Part shown: positions 9,823-17,466 of the stretch, piece by piece | Position numbering within the stretch: position 1 is the first letter of the stretch | Layout of the letters: each line of letters opens with the position of its first letter | NCBI RefSeq assembly: GCF_003751625.1 | Contig: NZ_RJUL01000010.1 | Span: 100,214 to 164,213 of the forward strand | Direction of reading: 5' to 3' | Origin: Gallaecimonas pentaromativorans | GTDB taxonomy: Bacteria; Pseudomonadota; Gammaproteobacteria; Enterobacterales; Gallaecimonadaceae | Length of the DNA stretch: 64,000 bases | The notes under the pieces: generated by a model | What the model was told of the DNA's origin: nothing | The model's input: only the letters and a program-made list of their open reading frames with translations | The model's database searches: none | Position numbers and translations under genes: made by a program

Positions 9823-10647
9823 TTATTCGAGCAACATGGAGTAGGCAGAGCCTTCGTCGCGCACCTTAAGCTTGGCTTCCAGCGCAAAGGCCCAATCGAT
9901 ATTGAGCTTGATGGCCAGTTGCAGCGGCCAGTCCACCGGTGTGTCTTCACCGGCATCTTCCAGACGCTCAAGATAAGAGGCCATGTACACCAGGGCCGCA
10001 TATTGGCTAAAAGGCTCGGCCAGCAACGGCACCCGCTGGTTGCGGATGGCCAACTGGATAACGTCCGGGAACAGCCAGCGGCTGGAGAGCTCGGCGCCCA
10101 CTTCGGCGTAGGTAAAGCCCAGCACCGCATGTTCGGCGTAGGCACGGGCCTCACCGGCTGAAACACGTTCGTCCAGCTCGGCAGCCAAATCAGGCTCGGC
10201 AGCGTGGATGATCAGCTCACCAATGTTGTGCAACATGCCGCAGGTAAAACTCAGCTCGCTGTCGCAGCTGGATTTAGCGGCCAACAGCCGGCACAACTCA
10301 CCGACATTGAACGACTGGCGCCAAAAGCCCTTGAGGTCAAAATGCGGCACGCTGGGGTAGATATCCACCAAGCCAGCAGCCAACACCATGTTGCGCAGCA
10401 CATCCAGGCCCAGGCGCACCGAGGCTTCGGTCACCGTGGCTACCTGGCGGGAACGGCCATACCGGGCCGAGTTGGCCAGGCGCAGGGTTTTGGCGGTGAT
10501 CACCGCATCCTTGCCAATTTTGCCGGCAACAGTGCGCACGTCGGTATCGGGATCATTGAAGGTGGCGATAAGATCCTTCACCACCTGCGGGATCTGGGGC
10601 AGGTTCTGCGGACGTGAAAAAAATTGTTCTAAGGATTTCTTGGACAT
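9823..10647 (-). CDS. HDOD-domain signalling protein
   Basis: A single HDOD domain fills most of this 274-aa protein: LPQIPQVVKDLIATFNDPDTDVRTVAGKIGKDAVITAKTLRLANSARYG-type opening, the ASVRLGLDVLRNMVLAAGL block, and a middle CGMLHNIGELI segment in which the HD-like pair reads HN rather than HD. HDOD proteins are mostly non-enzymatic relatives of HD-GYP domains that act in signalling, c-di-GMP networks or stress adaptation. No GGDEF, EAL or kinase domain is fused. GGAG precedes the Met. It converges on dsbD; its partner is unknown. Confidence 0.88.
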   Translation of the reverse strand: MSKKSLEQFFSRPQNLPQIPQVVKDLIATFNDPDTDVRTVAGKIGKDAVITAKTLRLANSARYGRSRQVATVTEASVRLGLDVLRNMVLAAGLVDIYPSVPHFDLKGFWRQSFNVGELCRLLAAKSSCDSELSFTCGMLHNIGELIIHAAEPDLAAELDERVSAGEARAYAEHAVLGFTYAEVGAELSSRWLFPDVIQLAIRNQRVPLLAEPFSQYAALVYMASYLERLEDAGEDTPVDWPLQLAIKLNIDWAFALEAKLKVRDEGSAYSMLLE

Positions 10648-10909
10648 TCAGGCTCCAACTCCCTTGGGTGCTCCCATTGGGGCGATACGCTTTAAAACGA
10701 GCCGGTTTCTCAACAAAAGCAGGTGCATCCTGCAAACTTGGCTAACCGCATGACCCTAATATTTGCTGCAGTAAATGCAAAAGGCATTTCTACCATAAAA
10801 AGATGACAGGATGCCTGTGTAAGACTGCCTTAACCTTTTTAATTAACACTGCTGCTAGGTATTCCTACCCGCTTTTATCCAGGTTCCTAACGCTTGGATG
10901 ATAGCTTTC

Positions 10910-10937
10910 CCAAAGCCCAGCGCCAAGGCGCCTTTGG
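10910..10937 (-). other. Hairpin in the 330-bp gap between the merR-type gene and the HDOD gene
   Basis: The stretch 10648-10977 contains no credible gene. Its one structured element is a bulged stem (CCAAAG ... CTTTGG enclosing GCGCC-AA-GGCGC), about 40 bases past the stop of the MerR-type gene. It lacks a T-run on either strand, so it may be a weak terminator or an RNA-stabilising hairpin. I see nothing else in the gap. Confidence 0.4.
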
Positions 10938-10977
10938 TAAATCTCAGGCCAGCTCACAGTCTGCTGGCAGCGCCTTA

Positions 10978-11385
10978 TTAAGACAATGGCGGCTGGTTAT
11001 CCAGCGCCTCCAAGATACTGCAGTTGTTCGCCCCTTCCTGGCCCCCCTGGCAGGCGCTGCTCATGGCGCTGAGGGCACGGTGGATCTGTTGCAGCTGGGC
11101 CAAACGTAATTCGACCTGTTGCAGGTGAGCGTCGACGACGGATTTCACCTCGCCACAGGTATGACTGTCGATATCGACCCGGATATCCAATAGCTCTCGA
11201 ATATCCTCCAGGGAAAAGCCCAGTGATTTCATGGAAAGAATAAAATGCAGGGTACTTAACGAGCTGTCATCGTAATAGCGATAACCGTTGTCACCCCTTT
11301 TGGCTTCAAGCAGCCCCTGCTTCTCCCAAAACCGCAAGGTGTCTACCGTTACGCCGGTAGCCTGTGCCAGTTCACCAATTTTCAT
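10978..11385 (-). CDS. MerR-family metal-responsive regulator (ZntR/CadR/PbrR type)
   Basis: 135 residues from MKIGELAQATGVTVDTLRFW: a winged helix-turn-helix, the long dimerisation helix and a C-terminal metal loop. Cysteines stand at 77 (in DSHTCGEV), 112 (SSACQGG) and 122 (NNCSILEALD), matching ZntR Cys79, Cys114 and Cys124. The second-site ligands of ZntR, Cys115 and His119, are here Gln and Glu, leaving a three-thiolate set as in lead or cadmium sensors. Such proteins untwist 19-20 bp promoter spacers of metal-efflux genes. No efflux gene is in the window, so the target is elsewhere. The start was chosen because GAGGTGG precedes this Met; upstream codons are not family-like. Confidence 0.88.
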   Translation of the reverse strand: MKIGELAQATGVTVDTLRFWEKQGLLEAKRGDNGYRYYDDSSLSTLHFILSMKSLGFSLEDIRELLDIRVDIDSHTCGEVKSVVDAHLQQVELRLAQLQQIHRALSAMSSACQGGQEGANNCSILEALDNQPPLS

Positions 11386-11585
11386 TACCCACCTCATTTC
11401 GCCCCTGGCGATCAGGCATATATAAAATTGCTTATTACAGCCCTGCTTTTTATGCCACCTGCAACAGCGCCTAGACTGTCTTTGCAGACGACCAGAGCTG
11501 TTTTGGTTCGCACCGCAAACACTCTGTACCATTACAACGCTGCTGGCCAGGAGCAAGGCCACATTACCCAGACAAGGATGCCATC

Positions 11586-11876
11586 ATGGGAAAACCCGCC
11601 GCTACCATTACCCACATGCATGTTTGCCCCAAAACCACCGGTACCGTCCCTCACGTGGGCGGCCCTATCGTGGTGGGTTCACCCAATGTGTTGATTGGCT
11701 GCCTGCCTGCTGCCCGGGTAGGCGATATGTTGGTTTGCGTGGGGCCGCCGGATAAAGTCAAAAGCGGTTCTGGCACGGTGCTGATTAACGGTAAGAAGGC
11801 CGCGCGGATGGGCGATAGCACCGATCACGGCGGCGTTATCGTGGTGGGTAACCCCACGGTATTGATTGGCGGCTAA
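11586..11876 (+). CDS. PAAR-domain protein (type VI spike tip), orphan
   Basis: 96 residues made entirely of a PAAR domain: MGKPAATITHMHVCPKTTG, VPHVGGPIV, GLxxAARVGD-like repeats (LPAARVGDMLVCVGPP and KKAARMGDSTDHGG) and a closing GNPTVLIGG. His10, His12 and Cys14 at the N-terminus, with His23 and a His in DHGG, supply the family's zinc-binding residues. PAAR proteins cap the VgrG spike of type VI secretion systems and carry or recruit effectors. No C-terminal toxin extension, VgrG, Hcp or effector gene lies nearby, so this is a bare tip that would have to work with a system encoded elsewhere. Its ATG lacks an ideal ribosome site. Confidence 0.93.
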   Translation: MGKPAATITHMHVCPKTTGTVPHVGGPIVVGSPNVLIGCLPAARVGDMLVCVGPPDKVKSGSGTVLINGKKAARMGDSTDHGGVIVVGNPTVLIGG

Positions 11877-12083
11877 GGCCGGAATATGACGCTCATCAAT
11901 AAAGGGCCTGAAAATATCTCAGGCCCCTTTAGCCAGCATTGGAACTTGTCTTAATAAAAGTTAATGTTATGAAAAATGCCTAACCACATTAGGTATACCT
12001 CGAAGGCAGCAGCCTCCCAGTGCAGTGATTAGCACGTCCACGCCATGTAAGGCCTCTGCAGTATTTTGTGTTAAAGAGGCGTT

Positions 12084-12335
12084 ATGGCCACCTACCTTAT
12101 TACCCTCGAACTCACCAAAGGCATGGACTACATGCCACTACATAATACTTTGGTCAGCTGGCACGCCCAGAAACTCACTAGCACCACTTGGCTGCTCGAA
12201 TCCGCTGTTGTAGAGCTCGCTCAGCCACTGCTGGATGAATTACGAAAATGGGTCAAGGATGGCGACCGAATACTGGTAAGCCAAAGTCAGTTGGTAGTGG
12301 GGTGGAATACCGTTGGCAGGCTGCCGGTGAACTAA
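12084..12335 (+). CDS. Small Cas2/VapD-fold protein, SinR-like
   Basis: 83 residues: MATYLITLELTKGMDYMPLHNTL, then TSTTWLLES, then LLDELRKWVKDGDRILVSQ. This strand-helix-strand pattern with a STW strand in the middle is that of small ferredoxin-fold proteins labelled SinR in databases, relatives in fold of Cas2 and the VapD ribonucleases. Whether this one is a nuclease is unknown. There is no cas1 or CRISPR array nearby, so it is not a CRISPR adaptation gene. AGAGGCGTT precedes the ATG. It ends only 12 bases from the 3' end of a tRNA-Gly gene facing it, a typical spot for small inserted genes. Confidence 0.65.
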   Translation: MATYLITLELTKGMDYMPLHNTLVSWHAQKLTSTTWLLESAVVELAQPLLDELRKWVKDGDRILVSQSQLVVGWNTVGRLPVN

Positions 12336-12347
12336 GGCAGGGGAAGA

Positions 12348-12421
12348 TGGAGCGGGTGAAGGGAATCGAACCCTCGTATGCAGCTTGGGAAGCTGCCGTT
12401 CTACCATTGAACTACACCCGC
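12348..12421 (-). tRNA. glyU: tRNA-Gly (anticodon CCC)
   Basis: The minus strand folds as a complete 74-base cloverleaf starting GCGGGTGTAGTTCAATGG and ending in an encoded CCA. The anticodon arm is CAGC-TTCCCAA-GCTG, giving CCC for the glycine codon GGG. The T arm GAGGGTTCGATTCCCTT is intact. Sequence and anticodon resemble E. coli glyU. Confidence 0.97.
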
Positions 12422-12536
12422 ATCGGAGCACGATTATAGGGGAATTCCTCCACAAGAAAAGCCCTTCACGTGCAACTGGTTAGAAGTCGCGCAGACCGTT
12501 AAACTGGTACGACTTGTTGGGAGAGAGGAAAAACCC

Positions 12537-13337
12537 ATGTCTTTTGATTTCACCGGGAAAGCAGTTTTTGTAATGGGCGGCACCAGCGGCATCAACTTAG
12601 GGATCGCCCAGGGCTTTGCCAAAGCAGGGGCCAGGGTCTGTGTGGCCAGCCGCAGCCAGGACAAGGTCGATGCAGCAGTGGCCGGCTTGGGTGATGGCGC
12701 TTTTGGTTACAGCGTAGATGTACGTGACAGTGATGCCGTAGCCGAGGTTTTTGCCGAGGCGGCAAGCGTGTTTGGCCAGCCCATTGATGTGTTGGTCAGT
12801 GGCGCGGCCGGTAACTTCCCATCACCAGCCAAGGACTTGTCGGCCAACGGCTTTAAAGCGGTGGTGGATATCGACCTGCAAGGCACCTTCAATGTGATGA
12901 AAGGGGCTTACCCGCACCTGACCCGTCCCGGTTGCATCATCAATATCTCGGCGCCTCAGGCTTATGTGCCCATGGGTCTGCAAGCCCATGTGTGTGCCGC
13001 CAAAGCCGGGGTAGACATGATCACCCGCACCCTGGCCATGGAATGGGGCCCCGAAGGGATTCGCGTTAATTCCCTGGTACCCGGCCCCATTGCTGGCACC
13101 GAAGGCATGGCACGTCTGGCGCCAACGCCACAGCTGTTGGCCATGGTGGAAGACTCGGTACCGCTAAAACGCAACGGCGTCCCGGAAGATTTGGCCAATG
13201 CCGCCCAATTCCTGGCCTCACCCATGGCCAGTTACATCAGTGGCGTGGTGTTGCCGGTCGACGGTGGCTGGTCTTTGGCTGGGGTCAGCTACGCCATGGA
13301 CAATATTGCCAGGCAGTTGACCGGTAAGAAGTCGTAA
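12537..13337 (+). CDS. SDR oxidoreductase, 2,4-dienoyl-CoA reductase (DECR) type
   Basis: 266 residues with a Rossmann start (AVFVMGGTSGINLGIAQGFA, the TGxxxGIG-like motif), a DV pair after the sixth strand, NISAP where other SDRs have the catalytic Ser, and LPVDGGWSL near the end. The usual YxxxK reads HVCAAK: the Tyr is missing but the Lys is kept. This, with the block MEWGPEGIRVNSL and PGPIAGTEG, is exactly the pattern of peroxisomal-type 2,4-dienoyl-CoA reductases, which use a different tyrosine. It probably reduces unsaturated acyl-CoA intermediates of fatty-acid breakdown with NADPH. GGGAGAGAGG precedes the ATG. It is a single-gene unit. Confidence 0.85.
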   Translation: MSFDFTGKAVFVMGGTSGINLGIAQGFAKAGARVCVASRSQDKVDAAVAGLGDGAFGYSVDVRDSDAVAEVFAEAASVFGQPIDVLVSGAAGNFPSPAKDLSANGFKAVVDIDLQGTFNVMKGAYPHLTRPGCIINISAPQAYVPMGLQAHVCAAKAGVDMITRTLAMEWGPEGIRVNSLVPGPIAGTEGMARLAPTPQLLAMVEDSVPLKRNGVPEDLANAAQFLASPMASYISGVVLPVDGGWSLAGVSYAMDNIARQLTGKKS

Positions 13338-13363
13338 AAAAGGCGCCGTGAGGCGCCTTTTTT
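13336..13363 (+). terminator. Two-way terminator after the SDR gene
   Basis: A-run, GGCGCC, loop GTGA, GGCGCC, T-run. It starts inside the SDR stop codon and reaches the 3' end of the converging small membrane-protein gene. Confidence 0.85.
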
Positions 13364-13622
13364 ATGAGGCTTTGGACTGACTCTCCAGGGCGCTTATTTT
13401 TTGCGACAGCTGATAGCCCTCGTCGGTGATGATGGCTTCAAGCACCCTAATACGCTCCTCCATCTGGGCAATCTTTGCCTCCAAAGCGCCACTGTTCTGG
13501 TTTGATTTGCCAGCTTGCAGCTCTTTTTCCTTGTGCTTGAGGTGCTTGTTGTACATGTCATACAAGGTGCCGAAACCAACGCTGACCAGAACGATCAGCA
13601 CCACCATAGTCGAGCCATCCAT
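13362..13622 (-). CDS. Small membrane protein with coiled coil, PspB-like layout
   Basis: 86 residues: one N-terminal membrane helix (STMVVLIVLVSVGFGTLYDMY), a basic stretch (KHLKHKEKE), then a heptad-like region AKIAQMEERIRVLEAIITDE. The single helix followed by ERIRVLE and a terminal segment recalls PspB, but a convincing PspB would be shorter and its psp neighbours are absent. Function is unknown. It follows the DUF3192 lipoprotein gene by 15 bases on the same strand, so the two probably share a transcript. Confidence 0.7.
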   Translation of the reverse strand: MDGSTMVVLIVLVSVGFGTLYDMYNKHLKHKEKELQAGKSNQNSGALEAKIAQMEERIRVLEAIITDEGYQLSQKISALESQSKAS

Positions 13623-13637
13623 CAGCCTGTCTCCTTG

Positions 13638-13994
13638 TTAGAGTTTGTCCAGCGCCAGTTGCCCCCAACCGATCAGCTTGTCGTTGCTGAAGATCAGTGG
13701 CGTGCATTCGTCGCGGGTGGTCATACCGTCACCGTGCTTGCGCTGGGTGCGGTAAAACAATACGCGATGCCCGTCTGTGAGCTGGTCATCAAAGTCCGGT
13801 GTGCCCATTTTACTGGTGACATCGGCACGGCTCATGCCAGTAGAAAGCCCGGCGATGCCGTCACGGTTGTGCCGTTCTATTTTAGTGTGGTCGCTGCGAT
13901 CGTGATCGGAATCGCCGTCGGCGATCACCACACAAGCAGACAAAGGCAGTAGGAAAACGGTCATTAACGCAAGACGGGCAACAGACTTTTTCAT
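13638..13994 (-). CDS. DUF3192-family lipoprotein
   Basis: 118 residues beginning MKKSVARLALMTVFLL, with lipobox LSAC (Cys21), then an Asp/His-rich stretch (DGDSDHDRSDH). The conserved part reads LSTGMSRADVTSKMGTPDF, VLFYRTQRKHGDG and RDECTPLIFSNDKLIGWG. The 'GMS...V...GTP.F' plus 'KLIGWG' arrangement is that of DUF3192 and of the SmpA/BamE-like small lipoproteins. It likely sits on the periplasmic side of the outer membrane; the role is unknown. I start at this Met because CAGGAG precedes it and the signal follows directly. It is first in a two-gene unit. Confidence 0.85.
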   Translation of the reverse strand: MKKSVARLALMTVFLLPLSACVVIADGDSDHDRSDHTKIERHNRDGIAGLSTGMSRADVTSKMGTPDFDDQLTDGHRVLFYRTQRKHGDGMTTRDECTPLIFSNDKLIGWGQLALDKL

Positions 13995-14241
13995 TGTTAT
14001 TTCGCTCCTGAAATATGGCTTTCCCTGGTTAAGGCAAGGGGCATGCCAATGTTTCAAGTAACTGTATTTATTAGATAAATATGTTATCAGACACCTTGGT
14101 GCTCGGCATTTTCACCACCTTGTGGCGAAATCGACCACTCAGCAGTTTATCCGATAATCGCTATTGTGAATAACAACAGGACCGATTGTCCCCAACTGCG
14201 ATAGACTGCCAGCCTTACCGATTTCATCCGAGGTACGAGTG

Positions 14242-14688
14242 ATGGATAAGCAGATCCGCGACAATCTTAAGCTGGACAATCAGCTTTGCTTCGCCCTGTA
14301 CTCAGCGTCCCTGGCGATGAACAAGATATACAAACCGCTACTACAAGGGCTGGACCTTACCTACCCGCAATACCTCATCATGCTGGTGCTGTGGGAAGAA
14401 GACGGCATTACTGCCACCACCCTGGGTAAAAAACTGATGCAGGATCTGGGCGCCCTTAGCCCCGTTATCAAACGCCTGGAAGTGCAGGGGCTGGTGGAAC
14501 GCCGTCGCAGCCAGGAGGACGAGCGGAAAATCGAGCTGCACCTCACCGCCGCCGGTAAAGCCATGCAACAGCAGGCAGGCTCACTGCCCGAGCAAATTCT
14601 ATGCGCATCAGAGCTCAACATTGACGACCTTAAAACCCTCAAGGCCCGGCTCGATGAACTGCGTGACTCTTTGCAAAAGCAGCTTTGA
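14242..14688 (+). CDS. ohrR: Organic-hydroperoxide sensor OhrR (MarR family)
   Basis: A winged-helix repressor of 148 aa. The sensing cysteine lies in KLDNQLCFALYS (Cys16 with this start), as in OhrR of Bacillus; YKPLL and LTYPQYLIMLVLWE, which contain the tyrosines that contact it, follow. The DNA-recognition region is ALSPVIKRLEVQGLVERRRS and the wing EDERKIEL. Oxidation of the Cys by organic peroxides releases the repressor from DNA. A GTG directly before the ATG could also be the start; both are within reach of GAGG. The target ohr follows 190 bp downstream, with an operator-like palindrome between them. Confidence 0.95.
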   Translation: MDKQIRDNLKLDNQLCFALYSASLAMNKIYKPLLQGLDLTYPQYLIMLVLWEEDGITATTLGKKLMQDLGALSPVIKRLEVQGLVERRRSQEDERKIELHLTAAGKAMQQQAGSLPEQILCASELNIDDLKTLKARLDELRDSLQKQL

Positions 14689-14712
14689 CCGTATTACCGC
14701 CTTGGTTACGAC

Positions 14713-14738
14713 AAAGAGCCCTCTTAAGGGCTTTTTTT
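14713..14738 (+). terminator. Terminator of ohrR
   Basis: Stem AGCCCT, loop CTTA, stem AGGGCT, then seven T. It separates ohrR from the independently promoted ohr. Confidence 0.82.
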
Positions 14739-14801
14739 GTGCCGGTTTGCTATCTGTTCATGGCTAAGAGAAAGAATCGTTAGAGGCAATCGGGTTATTT
14801 G

Positions 14802-14830
14802 ATTATCGCAATTATCATTATCGCGATAAT
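14802..14830 (+). promoter_or_regulatory. Probable OhrR operator upstream of ohr
   Basis: A perfect 14-bp palindrome, ATTATCGCGATAAT (14817-14830), is preceded 15 bp upstream by a related element ATTATCGCAATTAT (14802-14815). The pair sits 50-78 bp ahead of the ohr start in an A/T-rich stretch. AT-rich inverted repeats near the promoter are usual for OhrR; the exact site is inferred from position and symmetry. Confidence 0.65.
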
Positions 14831-14879
14831 ATAATTCCAGTAGCAAAAAACAACCTTACTCAACCGCGAGGAACACATC

Positions 14880-15299
14880 ATGCAAGTACTGTACAAAGCA
14901 ATCGCAACTTCTACCGGTGGCCGCGATGGTCGTTCCAAGTCTTCCGACGGCGTTCTGGAAGTGAAACTGAGTACCCCCAAATCCCTGGGCGGCGCCGGTG
15001 GCGACGGCACCAATCCCGAGCAACTCTTTGCAGCCGGTTACTCCGCCTGTTTTATCGGTGCCATCAAGTTTGTTGGCGGCCAAGAAAAAATCGCCATCCC
15101 GGCTGACACCAATATCCGCGCCGAAGTGGGTATCGGCCAGATCCCCGGTGGTTTCGGTCTGGATATCGACCTGTTTGTGACCCTGCCGGGTCTGGACCAG
15201 GCCAAGGCTGAGGAAATTGTGGCCAAGGCCCACCAGGTCTGCCCCTACTCCAACGCCACCCGTGGCAACGTGGATGTACGCCTGCACGTCGCCGTGTAA
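14880..15299 (+). CDS. ohr: Organic hydroperoxide resistance protein Ohr
   Basis: 139-aa thiol peroxidase of the Ohr/OsmC family that reduces organic hydroperoxides, using lipoylated proteins as electron donors in characterised members. Both redox cysteines are present: the peroxidatic one in AAGYSACFIGAIKFV (about Cys58) and the resolving one in HQVCPYSNATRGN (about Cys122), the latter block being diagnostic for Ohr over OsmC. GCGAGGAACACATC precedes the ATG. It is probably repressed by the neighbouring OhrR. Confidence 0.96.
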   Translation: MQVLYKAIATSTGGRDGRSKSSDGVLEVKLSTPKSLGGAGGDGTNPEQLFAAGYSACFIGAIKFVGGQEKIAIPADTNIRAEVGIGQIPGGFGLDIDLFVTLPGLDQAKAEEIVAKAHQVCPYSNATRGNVDVRLHVAV

Positions 15300-15312
15300 C
15301 ACGCTCCGCATT

Positions 15313-15340
15313 GAAAACCCCGCCAACTGGCGGGGTTTTC
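15313..15340 (+). terminator. Terminator of ohr
   Basis: Perfect stem GAAAACCCCGCC / GGCGGGGTTTTC with loop AACT, followed by G and six T. Confidence 0.85.
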
Positions 15341-15436
15341 GTTTTTTAGAGCCTGATAACCGCTTTTGCCTGTTAAATGCCTCCGCCTTTCGTAAAATGG
15401 CCGGCGATTGATAAATAACAAGCACAAAGAGGCTTT

Positions 15437-16237
15437 ATGAAACTGCGTGTCCTGGCCCTGCTGCCCTTGCTGGCAAGCACTGCCGTTTTTGCTAAAACCG
15501 CCCCGGCTCCTGTTGACCTTGCCGTACAAAACACCCAGGCGGTGCTGTGGATGCAACGCTCCGGCGAATACCGGGCCCTTTGCTACCAGGCCTTCAACAT
15601 GGCAAAGCTCGCCTTCGACAAGGCCCGCGCCGCCAACAAAGGCAAACTGGCGGTGATGGTGGACCTGGACGAAACCATGCTGGACAACAGCCCCTACGCC
15701 GGCTGGCAAATCAAGCACCAGCAGGGCTACAACCAAACCACTTGGGACCAATGGGTCAACAGCATTCAAACCGCCGCCCTACCCGGCGCTGTGGACTTTG
15801 CCAACTATGTGGACAGTCACGGCGGCACCATGTTCTACGTGTCCAACCGCTCCGACCGTACCTTTGATGCCACCGCAGCCAACCTCAAGAAAGACGGCTT
15901 TCCCAAGGTCACCAAAACCACTCTGCGCCTGAAAACCACCACTTCCGACAAGGCGCCGCGCCTGGAGGCCATCCAGAGCGAAGGCTACCAAGTGGTATTG
16001 ATGATGGGGGACAACCTCAACGATTTTCCTGACCTTGGCACCTACCATCAGCTAAACGCCGAACGTAACGACGCGGTAGACACCAACCAGGCCGCCTTTG
16101 GCAGCCAGTTCATCCTGCTGCCCAATCCTTCTTACGGCGACTGGGAGCCGGGCCTTGGCAAGGATTACTACCAGCTTGACGATGCCGGCAAAGCCAAGCT
16201 ACGCAGCGACAGCCTCAAAGCCTGGGACGGCAAATAA
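15437..16237 (+). CDS. Class C acid phosphatase, 5'-nucleotidase e(P4) family
   Basis: 266 aa with a cleavable signal peptide (MKLRVLALLPLLASTAVFA). No lipobox Cys follows it, so unlike Haemophilus P4 it should be a soluble periplasmic form. The HAD motif I is VDLDETMLDNS (about residues 75-85), preceded by the family's WMQRSGEYRALCYQAFNMAK. FYVSNRSDR gives motif II and MMGDNLNDF motif IV. These enzymes dephosphorylate nucleoside monophosphates and other small esters, letting nucleosides such as nicotinamide riboside be taken up. It stands alone between two terminators, with AAAGAGG before the ATG. Confidence 0.9.
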   Translation: MKLRVLALLPLLASTAVFAKTAPAPVDLAVQNTQAVLWMQRSGEYRALCYQAFNMAKLAFDKARAANKGKLAVMVDLDETMLDNSPYAGWQIKHQQGYNQTTWDQWVNSIQTAALPGAVDFANYVDSHGGTMFYVSNRSDRTFDATAANLKKDGFPKVTKTTLRLKTTTSDKAPRLEAIQSEGYQVVLMMGDNLNDFPDLGTYHQLNAERNDAVDTNQAAFGSQFILLPNPSYGDWEPGLGKDYYQLDDAGKAKLRSDSLKAWDGK

Positions 16238-16264
16238 GCCGCCGTTGAGCTGCGCTTTCACCGA

Positions 16265-16294
16265 CAAAAAAGCCCGCCAACCGGCGGGCTTTTT
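16265..16294 (+). terminator. Two-way terminator between the phosphatase and gamma-lyase genes
   Basis: A-run, GCCCGCC, loop AACC-like, GGCGGGC, T-run. Its far end touches the stop of the converging gamma-lyase gene. Confidence 0.85.
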
Positions 16295-17451
16295 CAGGCC
16301 AGGGCCTGTGCAAGGTCGGCAATCAAGTCCTCGGCGTCTTCCACGCCGATACTGAGCCGCACTAAATTGTCACTGACCCCGGCCGCTTGTCTGGCCTCGG
16401 CACTCATGGCGGCATGGGTGGTGCTGGCCGGGTGGCAGGCCAGGCTTTCGAGATCCCCCAGGCTCACCGCCTGGGTAAAGAGCGCCAGCTTGTCCAAAAA
16501 CGCGGCGCAGCGGGCAAAGCCGCCTTCAAGCTCGATGCTGACCATACCGCCAAAGCCGCGGCTCACCTCTTTTAGCGCCTGGTGCCCGGGGTGCTGGGCA
16601 AGGCCCGGGTACACCACCTTTTTAACGCCGGAGTGGCTGCTGAGAAACTCGGCCACTTGGCTGGCGTTTTCCAGATGGGCAGCCATACGCAGTGGCAGGG
16701 TTTTAAGGCCCCTTTGCAGCAAGTAAGCCTCTTGCGGGCCGATAGGCGAGCCGATGTGTTTTAAGGCCACGGTACGCACCTTGGCCATCAGCTCATGGGA
16801 GCCTGCCACCACACCGGCGATAATATCGCCGTGGCCACCCAAATATTTGGTGCCGCTGTGCATCACCAAATCCACACCCAGCGCCAAAGGCTGCATCAGG
16901 TAAGGGGTCAAAAAAGTGTTGTCGCACACCGTAATGGCGCCCACTTTTCGGGCCGCCGCCACTACTTTACGGGGGTCTATCACCTTGAGGTTGGGGTTGG
17001 TGACAGTTTCAAACAGCACCAGCCGGGTATTGGGGCTGATGTTGTCCAGCAGTTCCTGGTCAGAACCGTAACGGGTAACGGTAATACCGGCCCGCACCAG
17101 GGTCTGCTTTAAAAAAGCGTCGGTACCGCCGTAAAGCGGGTCGACAAAGGCCACCTCTTGGCCGCTATCCACCAGGGCATACATGATGGCCGATACCGCG
17201 GCCATGCCCGAGGCCACAACCAGTGCCTCGTCAGCTCCTTCCAGGGCTGCCAGCTTTTGCTCCAGCGGCGTCACCGTGGGGTTACCAAAACGGCTGTAGA
17301 TAAAGCCGGGGTTCTGGCCGCTAAAACGGGCCCGCCCTTCCTCGGCGGTAAAGTAGCTGAAGGTGCTGCTTTGGTAGACAGGAGTGGTCAGGGCGCCGGT
17401 CTGGGGATCCAACGCCTGCCCGGCATGCACACTCAGGGTTTTGAACTTCAT
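16294..17451 (-). CDS. Cys/Met-metabolism PLP enzyme, methionine gamma-lyase-like
   Basis: 385 aa of the trans-sulfuration family. PLP-site features: SRFGNPTV (phosphate-binding Tyr/Arg from the partner subunit), ASGMAAVSAIM, CDNTFLTPYL, and the Schiff-base Lys in HSGTKYLGGHGDIIAG (near residue 200). The C-terminal half (AVSLGDLESLACHPASTTH, LVRLSIGVEDAEDL) is closest to methionine gamma-lyase, which splits Met to methanethiol, ammonia and 2-oxobutyrate. The active-site Cys characteristic of true MGL (in LYGCTFA) is Gly here (LYGGTDA), so substrate preference is open; cystathionine gamma-lyase or a related lyase is possible. TTGGAG precedes the chosen ATG. It follows the oxygenase gene by 15 bases. 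Confidence 0.85.
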   Translation of the reverse strand: MKFKTLSVHAGQALDPQTGALTTPVYQSSTFSYFTAEEGRARFSGQNPGFIYSRFGNPTVTPLEQKLAALEGADEALVVASGMAAVSAIMYALVDSGQEVAFVDPLYGGTDAFLKQTLVRAGITVTRYGSDQELLDNISPNTRLVLFETVTNPNLKVIDPRKVVAAARKVGAITVCDNTFLTPYLMQPLALGVDLVMHSGTKYLGGHGDIIAGVVAGSHELMAKVRTVALKHIGSPIGPQEAYLLQRGLKTLPLRMAAHLENASQVAEFLSSHSGVKKVVYPGLAQHPGHQALKEVSRGFGGMVSIELEGGFARCAAFLDKLALFTQAVSLGDLESLACHPASTTHAAMSAEARQAAGVSDNLVRLSIGVEDAEDLIADLAQALA

Positions 17452-17466
17452 CAACATCTCCAAATA

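Noticed and set aside
12084..12335. Cas2-like protein as evidence of a CRISPR system
   Set aside because: No repeats, cas1 or effector gene within the window; the fold is shared with non-CRISPR SinR/VapD-type proteins.
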